Positions 8,392 through 18,218 of a stretch of 64,000 nt of DNA are shown here, one piece after another; the stretch's first letter is position 1; every line of letters begins with the position of its first letter. A model generated the notes under the pieces. The model ran no database searches. It saw only the letters and a program-made list of their open reading frames with translations, and had not been told where the DNA came from. This DNA is from Deltaproteobacteria bacterium (GTDB lineage: Bacteria; Desulfobacterota; Syntrophorhabdia; Syntrophorhabdales; Syntrophorhabdaceae): the NCBI GenBank assembly GCA_022711595.1, contig JAKLET010000008.1, positions 50,735 to 114,734 on the forward strand, given 5' to 3'. The translations under genes were made by a program, and so were the position numbers.

Positions 8392-11300
8392 ATGGAACGG
8401 AAGGGAATAACGGTAAAGTTAAAGAAAGTCCCAATACTCAAAAGGATTGTACGCTTGCCGGATATATTTGGTGCCTTCCTGCCGGGCAGGCGGCTTCACT
8501 TGTATCTTTGCCTTGTTAAGGTTTATTTTCTTGCAACCGTATTCATTTTCTATTCACTTCCGGCACATGCCATCGATCCGCTGATATCTCCGAACACAGG
8601 TACAATTGATATCAGCACAATTCGTCAGATTATCACCCCCTATGAGAATCAGGCTGCCGGGATTATAAATATCAATTCCGGCGGCCAGGTGACTAACGAA
8701 GGCAACCAGGTGGACAACTACGGCGCTATTAACGTCAATTCCGGCGGCAAGCTGGACAATATGTGGGGGATGATAACAAATAAAACAGGCGGTGTTCTGC
8801 TCAACCATGGTACCGTCACTGACAACGGCATGAGCATAACCAATGAATCAGGTGCGACGGTTGGCAATTACAGCATATGGTACAGCTACGGGCCTTTTGC
8901 AAACGATGGAAGCTTAACAAACCACAATGGGGGCACATTTGACAACAATAATGCGATGGCCAGTACGGGCACGCTGTCAAATGCCGGCACGTGGCTGAAC
9001 AACGATTGGTCAACGCTGGACAACTCCGGTACCTTGACCAATTCCGGCACATTCACCAACAGCTCCATGGCCACCCTGACCAATTCCAATGCGCTGACCA
9101 ATTCAGGCATATTCAATAATTCTGGTGCGTTCACTAACTCGGGAACCCTCACGGTCTCATCCGGAGGCATTTTCAATCAGAATAATACAGCTACATACAG
9201 CGGCGCTGGCTCCATTATCCTTGGCGGTACGCTGAACAACACCTCGAACAATGCTTTCGATATCACCACCCTCGGTTTCACGGGCGGTACTTTTAACAGC
9301 AACGGCACCGGCTCTGTGAGCATTACCACCGCGACGGTTGCCGGCGGTCAGACCGGAACTATCCAGGGGAGTGGGCCGATTGGGCTCGCCACAGCGGACG
9401 TGGACGGGACGCTCAACATCAGTGCTGTCATCTCGGGCACCGGCTCCCTCACCAAGACCGGTGCGGGAACGCTCACCCTCTCGGGCGCCAACACCTATTC
9501 AGGCGGCACCTTCATAAACGCGGGCACCCTCACTGTGGGCAGTGATGCCAACCTTGGCAATGCATCTGGCGGGCTCACCTTCACAGGCGGCACCCTCCAG
9601 GTGACAGGCGGTTTTACCACGGGCCGCTCCGTCACCCTCAATGCGGGAGGCGGTACCCTTGATACCAACGGCAACGACCTGACCATATCAGGCGTCATGA
9701 TCGGCGCCGGCTCCCTCACCAAGACCGGTGCGGGAACGCTGGTCCTTACCGGTGCCAACACATACTCCGGCGGGACGACGGTGAGCACGGGCACCCTCCA
9801 GGGCGACACGTCGAGCCTACAGGGCGACATCACCAACGACTCCCAGGTCATCTTCGACCAGGCAGCCGCGGGGACCTACGCCGGCGACATGTGCGGGACG
9901 GGAACATTGATCAAGACCGGGGCCGGCACCGTTACATTGACCGGTTCCAGCTGCCTCGGCGGGGGAGTGACCATCGTTGCCGGGACCCTGGCCAATGATG
10001 GTGCATATATAAATGATATTGGTGCCACGATCAACAACACCGCGGCCGGCACGCTTAACAATACCGGCACACTGGGCAACGAGGGCACACTGGTCAATTC
10101 GGGAACACTGAACAACGATAATGGCGGCTGGTTATTCAACGCAGACGGCGCATCCATGATCAACAATGGTATGCTGAACAATCTGGCAGGCGCCCAGCTT
10201 ACCGTTCAGGACGGTTCTTTCCTTACTAATAATGGTACCCTTACCAACAACGGTTGGCTCGGAAATGACGCCGGGTCGGTCCTGACCAACAACGCTGCCC
10301 TGACCAACAACAATGTGCTGGTCAACTTCGCTGCTCTGACAAACAACGCTACCCTGACCAACAATGTTGGTGCCAGCATTACCAACGCGGCCACTCTTAC
10401 AAACAATGCCGGTGCTACCCTGACCAACAGCGGAACGTTCAGCAACTGGGCCGGTGCGGTCTTTGTCAATAACGGCATATTCACGAACGCAGGCGTTTTT
10501 ACCAATAATGGCACTCTCAAGGGGATCGGCACTATTATCGGCGATATAACCAACGACGGCATCATCGCCCCGGGCAACTCAATCGGAACCATGACGATCA
10601 CCGGCAACTACACACATAACGCGGGCGCCACCTACCAAGTGGAGGTCAACGCGGCGGGCCAATCTGACAGGCTTGTTGTTACCGGCACCGCCGTCCTCAA
10701 CGGCGGCACCGTTTCCGTTCTCGCCTCTCCCGGTATGTATAACGTAAGCACGAACTATACCATCCTGACCGCCGGGAGTGTCACGGGCACCTTCGCGAGC
10801 GTTGCGGGCAATCTTGCTTTTCTCACCCCTTCTTTAAGCTACGATCCCACCCACGTCTATCTCCTGCTCACCCGCAACTCCACCAGCTTCGCCGATGTGG
10901 CACAGAACTGGAACCAATATGCCGTGGCCTCCGCGCTGGACCGGTCCGCGCCTTCGGCAACAGGCGACATGGCGGACGTTATCAATACCCTCCTTGGCCT
11001 CAGCGCGTCCGATGCCAGGGGCGCCTATGACCAGATGGGCGGCCTTACCCACAACGCCCTGACGGGCGTGACCTTCTTTTCTTTTAACAGGTACCTGGGT
11101 GCTGTTGCGGACAGGGTGGGGGGATTCATAACGGGCGCACCCTCATCGATGTTCTCAGGGCGACCTGTCATGCTTGCCTCCCGGGCCGATACCGGCAGCG
11201 ACGCGGGCAATACTCTCCTTGCCGCGCTTGGGAATATGCGCAGTGAGGGAAGACCCCGCTGGGGACTGTGGGCGCAGGGGTACGGAGGTATGGGCGACAG

Positions 11301-12087
11301 GCACGGCAACGAAATATCATCACGCTACGATTATGATCTGGCAGGGATAGTGGTGGGCTTTGACAGGAAGATGGGAGATTCTCTCTTGCTTGGCATCTCC
11401 ATGGGTTACTCACACACGAGGCTTAACATGAAGGACTCCTCCGACAGCGCCACGGTGTCGAGCTACCAGGGTTCCCTCTACGGATCATACAAAAAAGATC
11501 CTTGGTATGTAAACGGCATCATGGCATACGGGTACAATCGCTATGATACCTCCCGGAACATCATATTCGGTGGATTGGCAAGGACGGCAAATGCCCTCTA
11601 CGGCGGCCATGCCATGGGAGGATATGTGGAAACGGGCTACCGCTTAACAACCGCTGTCGTCAATATAATCCCCATGGCATCAATTCAGGGGAGCCATCTC
11701 ACAAGAGACAGTTTCAAAGAACGCGATGCCGGGGCTTTAAACCTCTATGTCGACAGGGACAATGCCTCGTCTATGCAAAGCTCCCTGGGAGTGAGACTGA
11801 GGAAGGAGTACGGGGTATCAACGGGTATCGTTGTGCCTGAGATCTGGGGAAAATGGCTCCATGAGTTTTCCAATAACGAGTATACCGTCAATGCCTTATT
11901 TGCGGGCTCCCCCATTTCCATCTTTACCGTAAAAGGGGGCAGGCCCGACAGGGACAGTGCCAATGCCGGCCTCTTGCTTACCTGGGAGACAAAAAAGGGC
12001 ATGGACCTCTATATTTCCTATGACGCTATTCTCTCCGGCGACCGTACCGATCAGGGAGGGTCTCTTGGGATGTGTTATAAGTGGTAA
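8392..12087 (+). CDS. Autotransporter with Asn/Gly/Thr-rich repeat passenger and C-terminal beta-barrel
   Basis: Type Va secreted surface protein of 1231 residues. It has a basic, long N-terminal region and a signal core (FLATVFIFYSLPAHA, cut near residue 61). The passenger, about residues 62-840, is built from short repeats of the form NSGTLTNNGTF, typical of a beta-helix. Two passenger-associated repeats (SLTKTGAGTLTLSGANTYSGGT and a near copy) lie in its middle. A GTIIGDITNDGIIAPGNS motif precedes the stalk. The last ~270 residues form the autotransporter barrel, starting about RWGLWAQGYGGMG and ending in aromatic Trp (CYKW), as needed for outer-membrane insertion. AGGAAG lies just before the ATG. 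Passenger role is unknown: adhesin-like or structural. Confidence 0.9.
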   Translation: MERKGITVKLKKVPILKRIVRLPDIFGAFLPGRRLHLYLCLVKVYFLATVFIFYSLPAHAIDPLISPNTGTIDISTIRQIITPYENQAAGIININSGGQVTNEGNQVDNYGAINVNSGGKLDNMWGMITNKTGGVLLNHGTVTDNGMSITNESGATVGNYSIWYSYGPFANDGSLTNHNGGTFDNNNAMASTGTLSNAGTWLNNDWSTLDNSGTLTNSGTFTNSSMATLTNSNALTNSGIFNNSGAFTNSGTLTVSSGGIFNQNNTATYSGAGSIILGGTLNNTSNNAFDITTLGFTGGTFNSNGTGSVSITTATVAGGQTGTIQGSGPIGLATADVDGTLNISAVISGTGSLTKTGAGTLTLSGANTYSGGTFINAGTLTVGSDANLGNASGGLTFTGGTLQVTGGFTTGRSVTLNAGGGTLDTNGNDLTISGVMIGAGSLTKTGAGTLVLTGANTYSGGTTVSTGTLQGDTSSLQGDITNDSQVIFDQAAAGTYAGDMCGTGTLIKTGAGTVTLTGSSCLGGGVTIVAGTLANDGAYINDIGATINNTAAGTLNNTGTLGNEGTLVNSGTLNNDNGGWLFNADGASMINNGMLNNLAGAQLTVQDGSFLTNNGTLTNNGWLGNDAGSVLTNNAALTNNNVLVNFAALTNNATLTNNVGASITNAATLTNNAGATLTNSGTFSNWAGAVFVNNGIFTNAGVFTNNGTLKGIGTIIGDITNDGIIAPGNSIGTMTITGNYTHNAGATYQVEVNAAGQSDRLVVTGTAVLNGGTVSVLASPGMYNVSTNYTILTAGSVTGTFASVAGNLAFLTPSLSYDPTHVYLLLTRNSTSFADVAQNWNQYAVASALDRSAPSATGDMADVINTLLGLSASDARGAYDQMGGLTHNALTGVTFFSFNRYLGAVADRVGGFITGAPSSMFSGRPVMLASRADTGSDAGNTLLAALGNMRSEGRPRWGLWAQGYGGMGDRHGNEISSRYDYDLAGIVVGFDRKMGDSLLLGISMGYSHTRLNMKDSSDSATVSSYQGSLYGSYKKDPWYVNGIMAYGYNRYDTSRNIIFGGLARTANALYGGHAMGGYVETGYRLTTAVVNIIPMASIQGSHLTRDSFKERDAGALNLYVDRDNASSMQSSLGVRLRKEYGVSTGIVVPEIWGKWLHEFSNNEYTVNALFAGSPISIFTVKGGRPDRDSANAGLLLTWETKKGMDLYISYDAILSGDRTDQGGSLGMCYKW

Positions 12088-12370
12088 ACAGCGGCGCGTC
12101 GTAAAGCGACGGGTGTAGTCCTTAAGAATATGAGCTTCCCCCTTCCGGCCCTGGTTTCTGCAGGACGAATACAGCCTGAGTTCAAAGAACATTTCTAAAC
12201 TTATAAAGATATTGTGCGATAATTATGATGAAGGGTATATTGTCCCTGCCGCCCTGCATTTGATCGGCGGAGGCTTGGACACACATGCGATAACGGTTTG
12301 ATATCTGCACAAGCAGCCGATGAGTATTGCTGATATATTTCCGCGTCATTTGCACAACAAGGAGAGCCTG
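12088..12370. other. Gap between autotransporter and sensor kinase genes
   Basis: I see a small stem (CGTCG-TAAAG-CGACG) shortly after the autotransporter stop, with no T-run, and no convincing small gene. The AAGGAGAG at the right end is the ribosome-binding site of the kinase. Confidence 0.4.
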
Positions 12371-13585
12371 ATGCAGGGCACATCAAGGACAAAAAGGGAA
12401 CTGCTCGAAGAGATAACCACCTTGAGAAGGAAGATCCAGGAATTTGAGCAATCTGAAACAACACGAGGGCCGGCGAAAGGGGTCATGCGGGAAAGTGACG
12501 AGCGGTTCCGTACTCTTGTGGAAGCAACGAGCGACTGGGTATGGGAGATCGACGGCAATGGCTTTTATACCTATGCCAGTCCCAACATAAAAGACTTGCT
12601 CGGATATGAACCGGAAGACATCATAGGGAAGACCCCCTTTGATCTTATGCCCCGGGACAGTGCGGGACGGGCAGGCGCGGCGTTTAAGAAAATATCTGAA
12701 TCCCGGCAGTCTTTTTCGGGACTGGAGAATATCAACATACACAGGGATGGACGGAAAATTACGCTTGAAACAAACGGCGTGCCTGTTGTTGACGCCAGGG
12801 GAAATTATATGGGGTACCGCGGCTTCGACCGTGACATTACGGAACGCAAAAGAACAGAGGAAACCCTGCGCACCATTCAGATCCGGTTGTCGGTAGCAAT
12901 GGAGCTCGCACATATCGTATACTGGGAATATGATCCTGTAAAGAGCCTGATCCTTCTCAATGATTCTTTCTATGTTTTTCATGGCACCACTGCCGAGCAG
13001 GAGGGGGGGTACCGGATGACGATCGAGGAATGCGCTGAACGGTTCATGTATCCTGATGATCGGCCGAGGTTTTTACAGGTTCTAAACCAAAACATCAAGA
13101 AAAGAGATACCGAATTTGTCAGCGATTTTGAGCACCGTATTATTCGTCGCGATGGCGAAGTGCGGCATGTCCTGACACGAACAAGGTTCTTCGGGACCGG
13201 TTCGGATCATTCTTTTCGGGTATATGGCGCAACCCAGGATATCACCGACCTTAAACGGGCAGAGGAAAAAGAGAAGCGCAATGAAAGGTTTTCCGCTGCG
13301 CTCGAGATGGCCGGGGCGATCTGTCATGAATTGAATCAACCGCTCCAGGTGATCTGCGGCTGCGTTGATCTTTTGTCCATGGAAAGCACGGATGACCGAT
13401 TGGATAAAACACTTGAAATAATAAACGATCAGGTGCACAGAATGGGCACAATAACAAAAAAACTGATGGGATTGAAAAAGTATTCAAACCGTGAATACGC
13501 GGGAACCATCAAGATCGCGGATATAGACCAAACGATCGAAGGAGATACCAATTATGAACGCAAAAAGGATCCTTATCGTCGATGA
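12371..13585 (+). CDS. PAS-PAS sensor protein with HisKA-like helix but no ATPase domain
   Basis: Cytoplasmic sensor of 404 residues. A short coiled start is followed by a first PAS with PAC (about residues 45-170: WVWEIDGNGFYTYASPNIKDLLGYEPEDI, ending GYRGFDRDITERKR), a second PAS_3-like domain (about 180-310, ending YGATQDITDLKRAEE), and a dimerisation/phosphoacceptor helix with AGAICHELNQPLQVI. The protein stops shortly after the second DHp helix, so the HATPase_c domain is missing. The receiver gene overlaps its 3' end in another frame, so there is no room for a frameshifted remainder. AAGGAGAG supports the ATG used; an upstream ATG 51 bases earlier has no site. It may receive phosphate from another kinase or act as a dominant sensor. 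Confidence 0.88.
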   Translation: MQGTSRTKRELLEEITTLRRKIQEFEQSETTRGPAKGVMRESDERFRTLVEATSDWVWEIDGNGFYTYASPNIKDLLGYEPEDIIGKTPFDLMPRDSAGRAGAAFKKISESRQSFSGLENINIHRDGRKITLETNGVPVVDARGNYMGYRGFDRDITERKRTEETLRTIQIRLSVAMELAHIVYWEYDPVKSLILLNDSFYVFHGTTAEQEGGYRMTIEECAERFMYPDDRPRFLQVLNQNIKKRDTEFVSDFEHRIIRRDGEVRHVLTRTRFFGTGSDHSFRVYGATQDITDLKRAEEKEKRNERFSAALEMAGAICHELNQPLQVICGCVDLLSMESTDDRLDKTLEIINDQVHRMGTITKKLMGLKKYSNREYAGTIKIADIDQTIEGDTNYERKKDPYRR

Positions 13586-13955
13586 CGAGGCCGACATTCT
13601 TGATATGATGAAGGAAATGTTTACCAAAAGCGGTTATCAGGTCCTGACCGCTGAAAGCGCCGAAAAAGCACTGGAGATACTCAGCGTCGAGAAGATCATG
13701 ATAATGTTTTTAGACCTTAAGCTTCCCGGGATGAACGGTATCGATCTTTGCAGACGGATCAGGGAAAGCAACCACATAGCAATAATTCATGCCCTTACGG
13801 GCTATGTGAACATCTTTGGCCTTATAGAATGCCGCAAGGCCGGTTTTGATGAATTCTTCATAAAACCCGTTAATATACAGACCCTCCTGGAGGCGGCCCG
13901 GATCGCCTCAAAAAAAATAGAAAGATGGAAAATTGACGAATACTATGTGATCTGA
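13554..13955 (+). CDS. Single-domain response regulator (receiver only)
   Basis: CheY-like receiver of 133 residues: acidic pair in ILIVDDEADI, phosphoacceptor Asp in FLDLKLPGMNG, Thr in HALTG, and conserved Lys in FFIKPV. No output domain. It starts 32 bases inside the upstream sensor gene, after GAAGGAG, implying coupled expression. It probably pairs with that sensor, though the sensor lacks an ATPase domain, so the phosphate donor is unclear. Confidence 0.93.
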   Translation: MNAKRILIVDDEADILDMMKEMFTKSGYQVLTAESAEKALEILSVEKIMIMFLDLKLPGMNGIDLCRRIRESNHIAIIHALTGYVNIFGLIECRKAGFDEFFIKPVNIQTLLEAARIASKKIERWKIDEYYVI

Positions 13956-14162
13956 GGACAAACCCCCGGGCCATCGCCCGATCAAGGTCTTGAATGTCCC
14001 CCCTTTTTTAAGATTATGTCCTTGCAAAAAAAGTGGAACGGGGAGAAAATGAAAAAAATACTGTATCAGGAGCATCCTCGGCAAGCTGGAGTTTTTTATT
14101 TTTTCAGAGAACGATCGCTGCGCATGCGGGTAAAAAGGCCCCCTGCGGGGAGGAGATCACCC

Positions 14163-15230
14163 ATGACCTTTATTAAGCGGTTTTCGCTTGTTATTGCACC
14201 GGCTGCAGTATTTTTGATAGTTGCCGCAACCTTGCCTGTTCTTTCACAGGAATGCACAGAAGTCCCCGGAACCCGTTATAATGTGCCTTATATCGACAGG
14301 ATGCTGGGTGAGGCAAACGGGTTTCTCGGAGGCTGTTCAGCCGGCAACAGCAATTGCAGAGAGGCGGATAAAAGGCTTGAAGAAGCAGATGTGGCCATCA
14401 TTCAAATATTGACAGAATGCACAAGCACGGGAAATTGCCTGAGAGGGGGAATAAACACCATTTCCAACAGGGCCGGCAGACTTGCGGATCTTTCAAGACG
14501 GCTTGTGAGACAGTCGGGGATGCGCAGGACCTACGATACTACGCTTGTTACCGTAAACAGCTGGATGAACACCAGGAGATGCCCTGTGGACCGGTGCAGA
14601 CAGTACGCCAACACGGCGGTCTCCCACAATCAGGAGAACATAAAGAGGAAGTGCGGATTCACGGGCACCAGGTGGACCAGCGATTATAAAGGTCATTACG
14701 ATTGGTGTTTCACGGCGCCGCAAAACCTTGCCGATTCGGAGACCCAGGCAAGGGCTAACGAGCTCCAGCAGTGTGCGTCCCGGCCCAACCATGGGCCCCG
14801 ATGCCAGCAGTACGCCAGCACGGCGGTCTCCCAGAACCAGGAGAACCTGAGGAGGAACTGCGGTTTCACCGGCGGCAGGTGGACCAACGAGTACCAGGGG
14901 CATTATAACTGGTGCCTTGCAGTGCAGCAGTCCGTTGCCGATGCGGAGACGAACGCAAGGGCCAATGATCTCAGGCAGTGCCAGTCCAAATCTAGATCCT
15001 GCCCCGGACCCGGGATGACCATCATCCATAAATTAGTAAACCCTCCCCCGTACACAGGATATTCAGTGATCTGCCGGGACGGCTCAGGGAAACTGTGGAT
15101 GCAGGGCGCGAACGCCGCCCCGATCACAAGCATCGTCAAGGGAAAACAGAACAGCCAGACAGGCTGCTATGATGGGTCAAAGGTCGTGATCTCTTCAAGG
15201 ACTATAGAAGGCAGACTTTGCAAACCGTAA
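14163..15230 (+). CDS. Secreted Cys-rich protein with two tandem ~60-residue repeats
   Basis: Function unknown, 355 residues. The start is set at the ATG with GGGGAGGAG upstream, giving a signal peptide (FIKRFSLVIAPAAVFLIVAATLPVLSQ). The open frame runs back further without a site. The mature protein is cysteine-rich, with two consecutive repeats of about 60-65 residues, both with C-x2-QYA-x-TAVS, CGFTG-x-RWT, a GHY-x-WC segment and a terminal QC (first near residue 140, second near 205). Even cysteine spacing suggests disulfides in the periplasm or outside the cell. A further beta-like domain (about 285-355) ends the protein. Confidence 0.82.
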   Translation: MTFIKRFSLVIAPAAVFLIVAATLPVLSQECTEVPGTRYNVPYIDRMLGEANGFLGGCSAGNSNCREADKRLEEADVAIIQILTECTSTGNCLRGGINTISNRAGRLADLSRRLVRQSGMRRTYDTTLVTVNSWMNTRRCPVDRCRQYANTAVSHNQENIKRKCGFTGTRWTSDYKGHYDWCFTAPQNLADSETQARANELQQCASRPNHGPRCQQYASTAVSQNQENLRRNCGFTGGRWTNEYQGHYNWCLAVQQSVADAETNARANDLRQCQSKSRSCPGPGMTIIHKLVNPPPYTGYSVICRDGSGKLWMQGANAAPITSIVKGKQNSQTGCYDGSKVVISSRTIEGRLCKP

Positions 15231-15360
15231 ATGAAACCGTAAGGCGTTTTAGAGACCGTGAAGCGTGATAAGAGACCGTAAGGCGTTGAGAGACCGTAAG
15301 GCGTAAAGCGTGAAACGGCTGAAACTGTTTTTGCGGCCTATCACCCATAACCTGTTTTCT
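15228..15360 (+). repeat. Family B array followed by family E words
   Basis: First part: repeats of ACCGTAAGGCGT and GACCGTGAAGCGTG (the family B words of 6528 and 53335). After TTTTTGCGG comes CCTATCACCCATAACCTG, the reverse complement of the family E words found at 59868. It sits at the 3' end of the Cys-rich gene. Confidence 0.7.
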
Positions 15361-15462
15361 TTCACATTTTCCTTGTAATTTTGGTCTTCACGAAACTATT
15401 GTATTACATATGTGTTTTAAATGCCGTTCATGTTCGGAGATTTCCTGGACCGGGGGGTTTTT

Positions 15463-16422
15463 GTGAAAGCCCGTTTTTGGGGTACGCGGGGGTCATTGCC
15501 CGCAGCGGCCGATACCCTGGACGTAAGGGCAAAACTGGTAGAGGCACTGATGGCCTCCCGTGGCCATGTCTTTCGCAACGAAAGGGACATCGATGACTTT
15601 GTTGACAGGGAACTTCCCTTTACCGGCCGGGGCTACTACGGTACAAATACGGCCTGCGTTCAGATAGAGGGCGGCACCGAATACGTCCTCTGCGACGCAG
15701 GGACAGGGATCAGGGACTTTTCCAATCACCTGGCGGCAGGGGATAACGCGGGCGATACCGACGGACGGCCGAAGCTCTTCAATATTTTCCTTTCCCATCT
15801 TCACTGGGACCATATCCAGGGTTTCCCATTTTTCATGCCCGCTTATGCGGAAGGCAGCAGGATCGTTGTCCACGGGTGCCATCCCGGCATGAGGAGCGCT
15901 TTTTCGTATCAGCAGGAGCATGCGGACATACCGTTGACTCTTAGGGCCGACATCAGCTATGAAATGCTTGAACCGGGCTGGGAATACGATATTGCAGGTT
16001 TTCATGTCAGGACGATAACGCAGAACCATCCTGGCGATTCATTCGGATACCGTTTCGAGAAGGCTGGGAAGAGCATTGTGTATTCAACGGACTGCGAGCA
16101 TTTCGAAGATTCTGCCGGAGACGATTACAGGTTCCTCGATTTCTTCAGGGATGCAGACCTGCTGATCATCGATGCGCAGTACGAACTTGGCGCTGCAGGC
16201 CTGGCGAAGGAGAACTGGGGGCACTCGAGCAATATAGTCGCCGTTGAACTCGGCGTCAGGTCGGGGGTCAGGCGCCTGTGCCTTTTTCATAACGAACCGA
16301 CCATCGATGACGCTGCTCTAACGGGGTTCCTTGAAGGTACGCGCCGCTACCGCACGCTTTATGACGAGGGCAGCGGTATGACGGTGGATCTGGCTTACGA
16401 TGGCCTGGAAATAAACATCTGA
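15463..16422 (+). CDS. MBL-fold metallo-hydrolase
   Basis: Metallo-beta-lactamase fold hydrolase of about 319 residues. Family N-terminus KARFWGTRGSLP is followed by the metal site HLHWDH near residue 121, then further ligand candidates in TQNHPGDSFGYRF, STDCEH and LFHNEP. The GTG start is chosen because homologues start directly with this motif and a G-run lies six bases upstream. An ATG at 15421 in the same frame would add 14 residues without a clear site. An insertion between the N-terminal motif and GYYGTNT is longer than usual. The substrate (phosphodiester, phosphonate or similar) is unknown. Confidence 0.85.
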   Translation: MKARFWGTRGSLPAAADTLDVRAKLVEALMASRGHVFRNERDIDDFVDRELPFTGRGYYGTNTACVQIEGGTEYVLCDAGTGIRDFSNHLAAGDNAGDTDGRPKLFNIFLSHLHWDHIQGFPFFMPAYAEGSRIVVHGCHPGMRSAFSYQQEHADIPLTLRADISYEMLEPGWEYDIAGFHVRTITQNHPGDSFGYRFEKAGKSIVYSTDCEHFEDSAGDDYRFLDFFRDADLLIIDAQYELGAAGLAKENWGHSSNIVAVELGVRSGVRRLCLFHNEPTIDDAALTGFLEGTRRYRTLYDEGSGMTVDLAYDGLEINI

Positions 16423-16423
16423 A

Positions 16424-16486
16424 AGAATGTTCCATGTTCTATGTTCCAAGTTTCAGGCACGTACTGTTGAACCTGGAACGGTTTTC
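16424..16486 (+). repeat. Seven-base-period array, family F (GTTCCAT words)
   Basis: GTTCCAT-GTTCTAT-GTTCCAA-GTTTCAG in exact seven-base steps, then a spacer and the facing arm GAACCTGGAAC. It lies between the convergent MBL and gpmA genes and could form a two-way terminator hairpin. Confidence 0.65.
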
Positions 16487-17172
16487 TAAAGATAATAATG
16501 TTTTAGCGGTTTCAGGTCGTCGGTGAATTCGTAGACGAGGGGTTTGCCGGTCGGTATCTCCAGTTTGGGGATCTCTTCATCCGATATATTGTCAAGGTGT
16601 TTGACGAGGGAGCGCAGGCTGTTGCCGTGCGCCGAGACGATGACTTTTGCGCCCCGCGCCAGGACGGGAACGATGGTTTCCTGCCAGTAGGGCATGACTC
16701 GTGCCTCCGTGTCCTTCAGGCTCTCGGCTACGGGAAGCTCTTCGGCGGCAAGGGAGTCGTAGCGAGGGTCGTTGCCGCAAAAGCGCTCATCTTTCCTGTC
16801 GAGGGGAGGTGGAGCCACATCGTAGCTGCGCCGCCAGAGGCGGACCTGCTCATCGCCGTACTTCTGGGCTGTTTCCGCCTTGTTCAGCCCCTGAAGCGCG
16901 CCGTAGTGCCGCTCGTTCAGCCGCCATGACTTCCGCTCGGGTATCCACATGAGGTCAAGTTCTTCAAGGACGATCCAAAGGGTCTTCACGGCTCTTTTCA
17001 GCACGGACGTAAAGGCGACATCGAAGATAAACCCCGTCTTTTTCAGTGCCTGTCCCGCCTGTTTTGCCTCTTCGAGCCCCTTGTCGGAGAGATCGACGTC
17101 GGTCCAGCCCGTGAACCTGTTCTCCTTGTTCCACTGGCTCTCGCCATGGCGCACAAAAACTATCCTTCTCAT
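16486..17172 (-). CDS. gpmA: 2,3-bisphosphoglycerate-dependent phosphoglycerate mutase
   Basis: Interconverts 3- and 2-phosphoglycerate in glycolysis/gluconeogenesis. 228 residues, the normal length. Phospho-histidine motif VRHGES has His9; [25 protein letters not shown] and the second catalytic His in [14 protein letters not shown] are all present. AAGGAG lies before the ATG. The TraB/GumN gene lies 22 bases upstream on the same strand. Confidence 0.97.
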   Translation of the reverse strand: MRRIVFVRHGESQWNKENRFTGWTDVDLSDKGLEEAKQAGQALKKTGFIFDVAFTSVLKRAVKTLWIVLEELDLMWIPERKSWRLNERHYGALQGLNKAETAQKYGDEQVRLWRRSYDVAPPPLDRKDERFCGNDPRYDSLAAEELPVAESLKDTEARVMPYWQETIVPVLARGAKVIVSAHGNSLRSLVKHLDNISDEEIPKLEIPTGKPLVYEFTDDLKPLKHYYL

Positions 17173-17194
17173 GAGTCGTCTCCTTATGCGGTGT

Positions 17195-18094
17195 TTATAG
17201 TTGTTCCACGGTATATCCCTGTTTTCTCAGAAGCTCCACGATGCCCAGATCGCCCACCAGGTGGCCAGCCCCCACAACCACAAATACGGTTCCCTGAGCA
17301 CTAAGGCAGGAGATGATCTTTTGCGTCATGTTCCGGTTCCTGTCGGTCATGATCTTTTCATGGATAGCCTGCAGCCGCTTATCGGCGGCTATCGATCTTT
17401 CCATGATAGATGATATCTCTCCCGCATTGCCCGAGCGCCATGCCTCCATTACCATATCCATTTGCGCTATCAAGGATTGCAGATCTTTGATAGCGTATAT
17501 GAGGAAGTGTTCCTGCTCGTTGTCCGGCAGTCCGGCGAGGAGATTGATCTGGTAATCGATGCTTTCCAGCTCCAGTATTATTTTCTTTCCGGCGGCCTTT
17601 GTCAGGAAATATTTATCAATGCCGTAATGCGGGTTGTAACCGGACTTCATCAGCTCCATCGCGGAGAGCATCATCCCAAGAAACCAGGGTTTTTGCCTGT
17701 CGACGGCCGCAAGGGGGAACCCCAGGCGAACTGCCTCCTGCCTCACATATGCATACGTTTCAGGCGATATATGCCTGGCTAATGAATCCTCTCCATGGTA
17801 GAAGCCGGCCTCGCGGAGCTTTTCAAGGGTATCTTTTCCTATGTTGTTAATGTCTGCCTCCACGGCGAGGGTGTCTGATCCGGCAAAGGCTTCCTCGATG
17901 GCCCTGCTGAGCGGATAGGCGCCTTTTTTCATGAAGTGCACCGATCCGAGGAGGTAGACCGTGGCGGTCCTGGTCTGCGTGCGCCAAAGGAAATTTTTTC
18001 CCTCCCGGGCGCAGGCACCGGAGGTGACGGCGGTAAGCAGAAGGAAGAGGATCAAAAGGACTGGAAGGAATTGCCGTAATATCCTGTTTTTCAT
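17195..18094 (-). CDS. TraB/GumN family protein
   Basis: 299 residues with an N-terminal signal segment (about residues 5-28) ending near GACA, so exported to the periplasm. Family features are the N-terminal LLGSVHFM with its His and following acidic LAVEADI, and near the C-terminus [20 protein letters not shown] with the conserved GAGH. TraB/GumN proteins resemble metal-dependent proteases (Tiki-type), but the bacterial role is little known. gpmA is directly downstream. The Cys in the signal region does not make a good lipobox. Confidence 0.85.
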   Translation of the reverse strand: MKNRILRQFLPVLLILFLLLTAVTSGACAREGKNFLWRTQTRTATVYLLGSVHFMKKGAYPLSRAIEEAFAGSDTLAVEADINNIGKDTLEKLREAGFYHGEDSLARHISPETYAYVRQEAVRLGFPLAAVDRQKPWFLGMMLSAMELMKSGYNPHYGIDKYFLTKAAGKKIILELESIDYQINLLAGLPDNEQEHFLIYAIKDLQSLIAQMDMVMEAWRSGNAGEISSIMERSIAADKRLQAIHEKIMTDRNRNMTQKIISCLSAQGTVFVVVGAGHLVGDLGIVELLRKQGYTVEQL

Positions 18095-18218
18095 TGTGCT
18101 CCCGGAGGTTATAGGTCTGTTGCGAGATCATTATAACAAAAAGACAAGTTAATGACAAAGATTCAAAGGCACCCCCCCGTGTCTTTCCGGTGCGGTGAAA
18201 CGATGCATCGCAGTATTT

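Noticed and set aside
12088..12370. tRNA or riboswitch in the gap after the autotransporter
   Set aside because: No cloverleaf or known motif could be traced; only a 5-bp stem is visible.
16424..16486. Family F words as a CRISPR-like or tandem coding repeat
   Set aside because: Seven-base degenerate words with a facing arm and no spacers; fits the intergenic array group instead.
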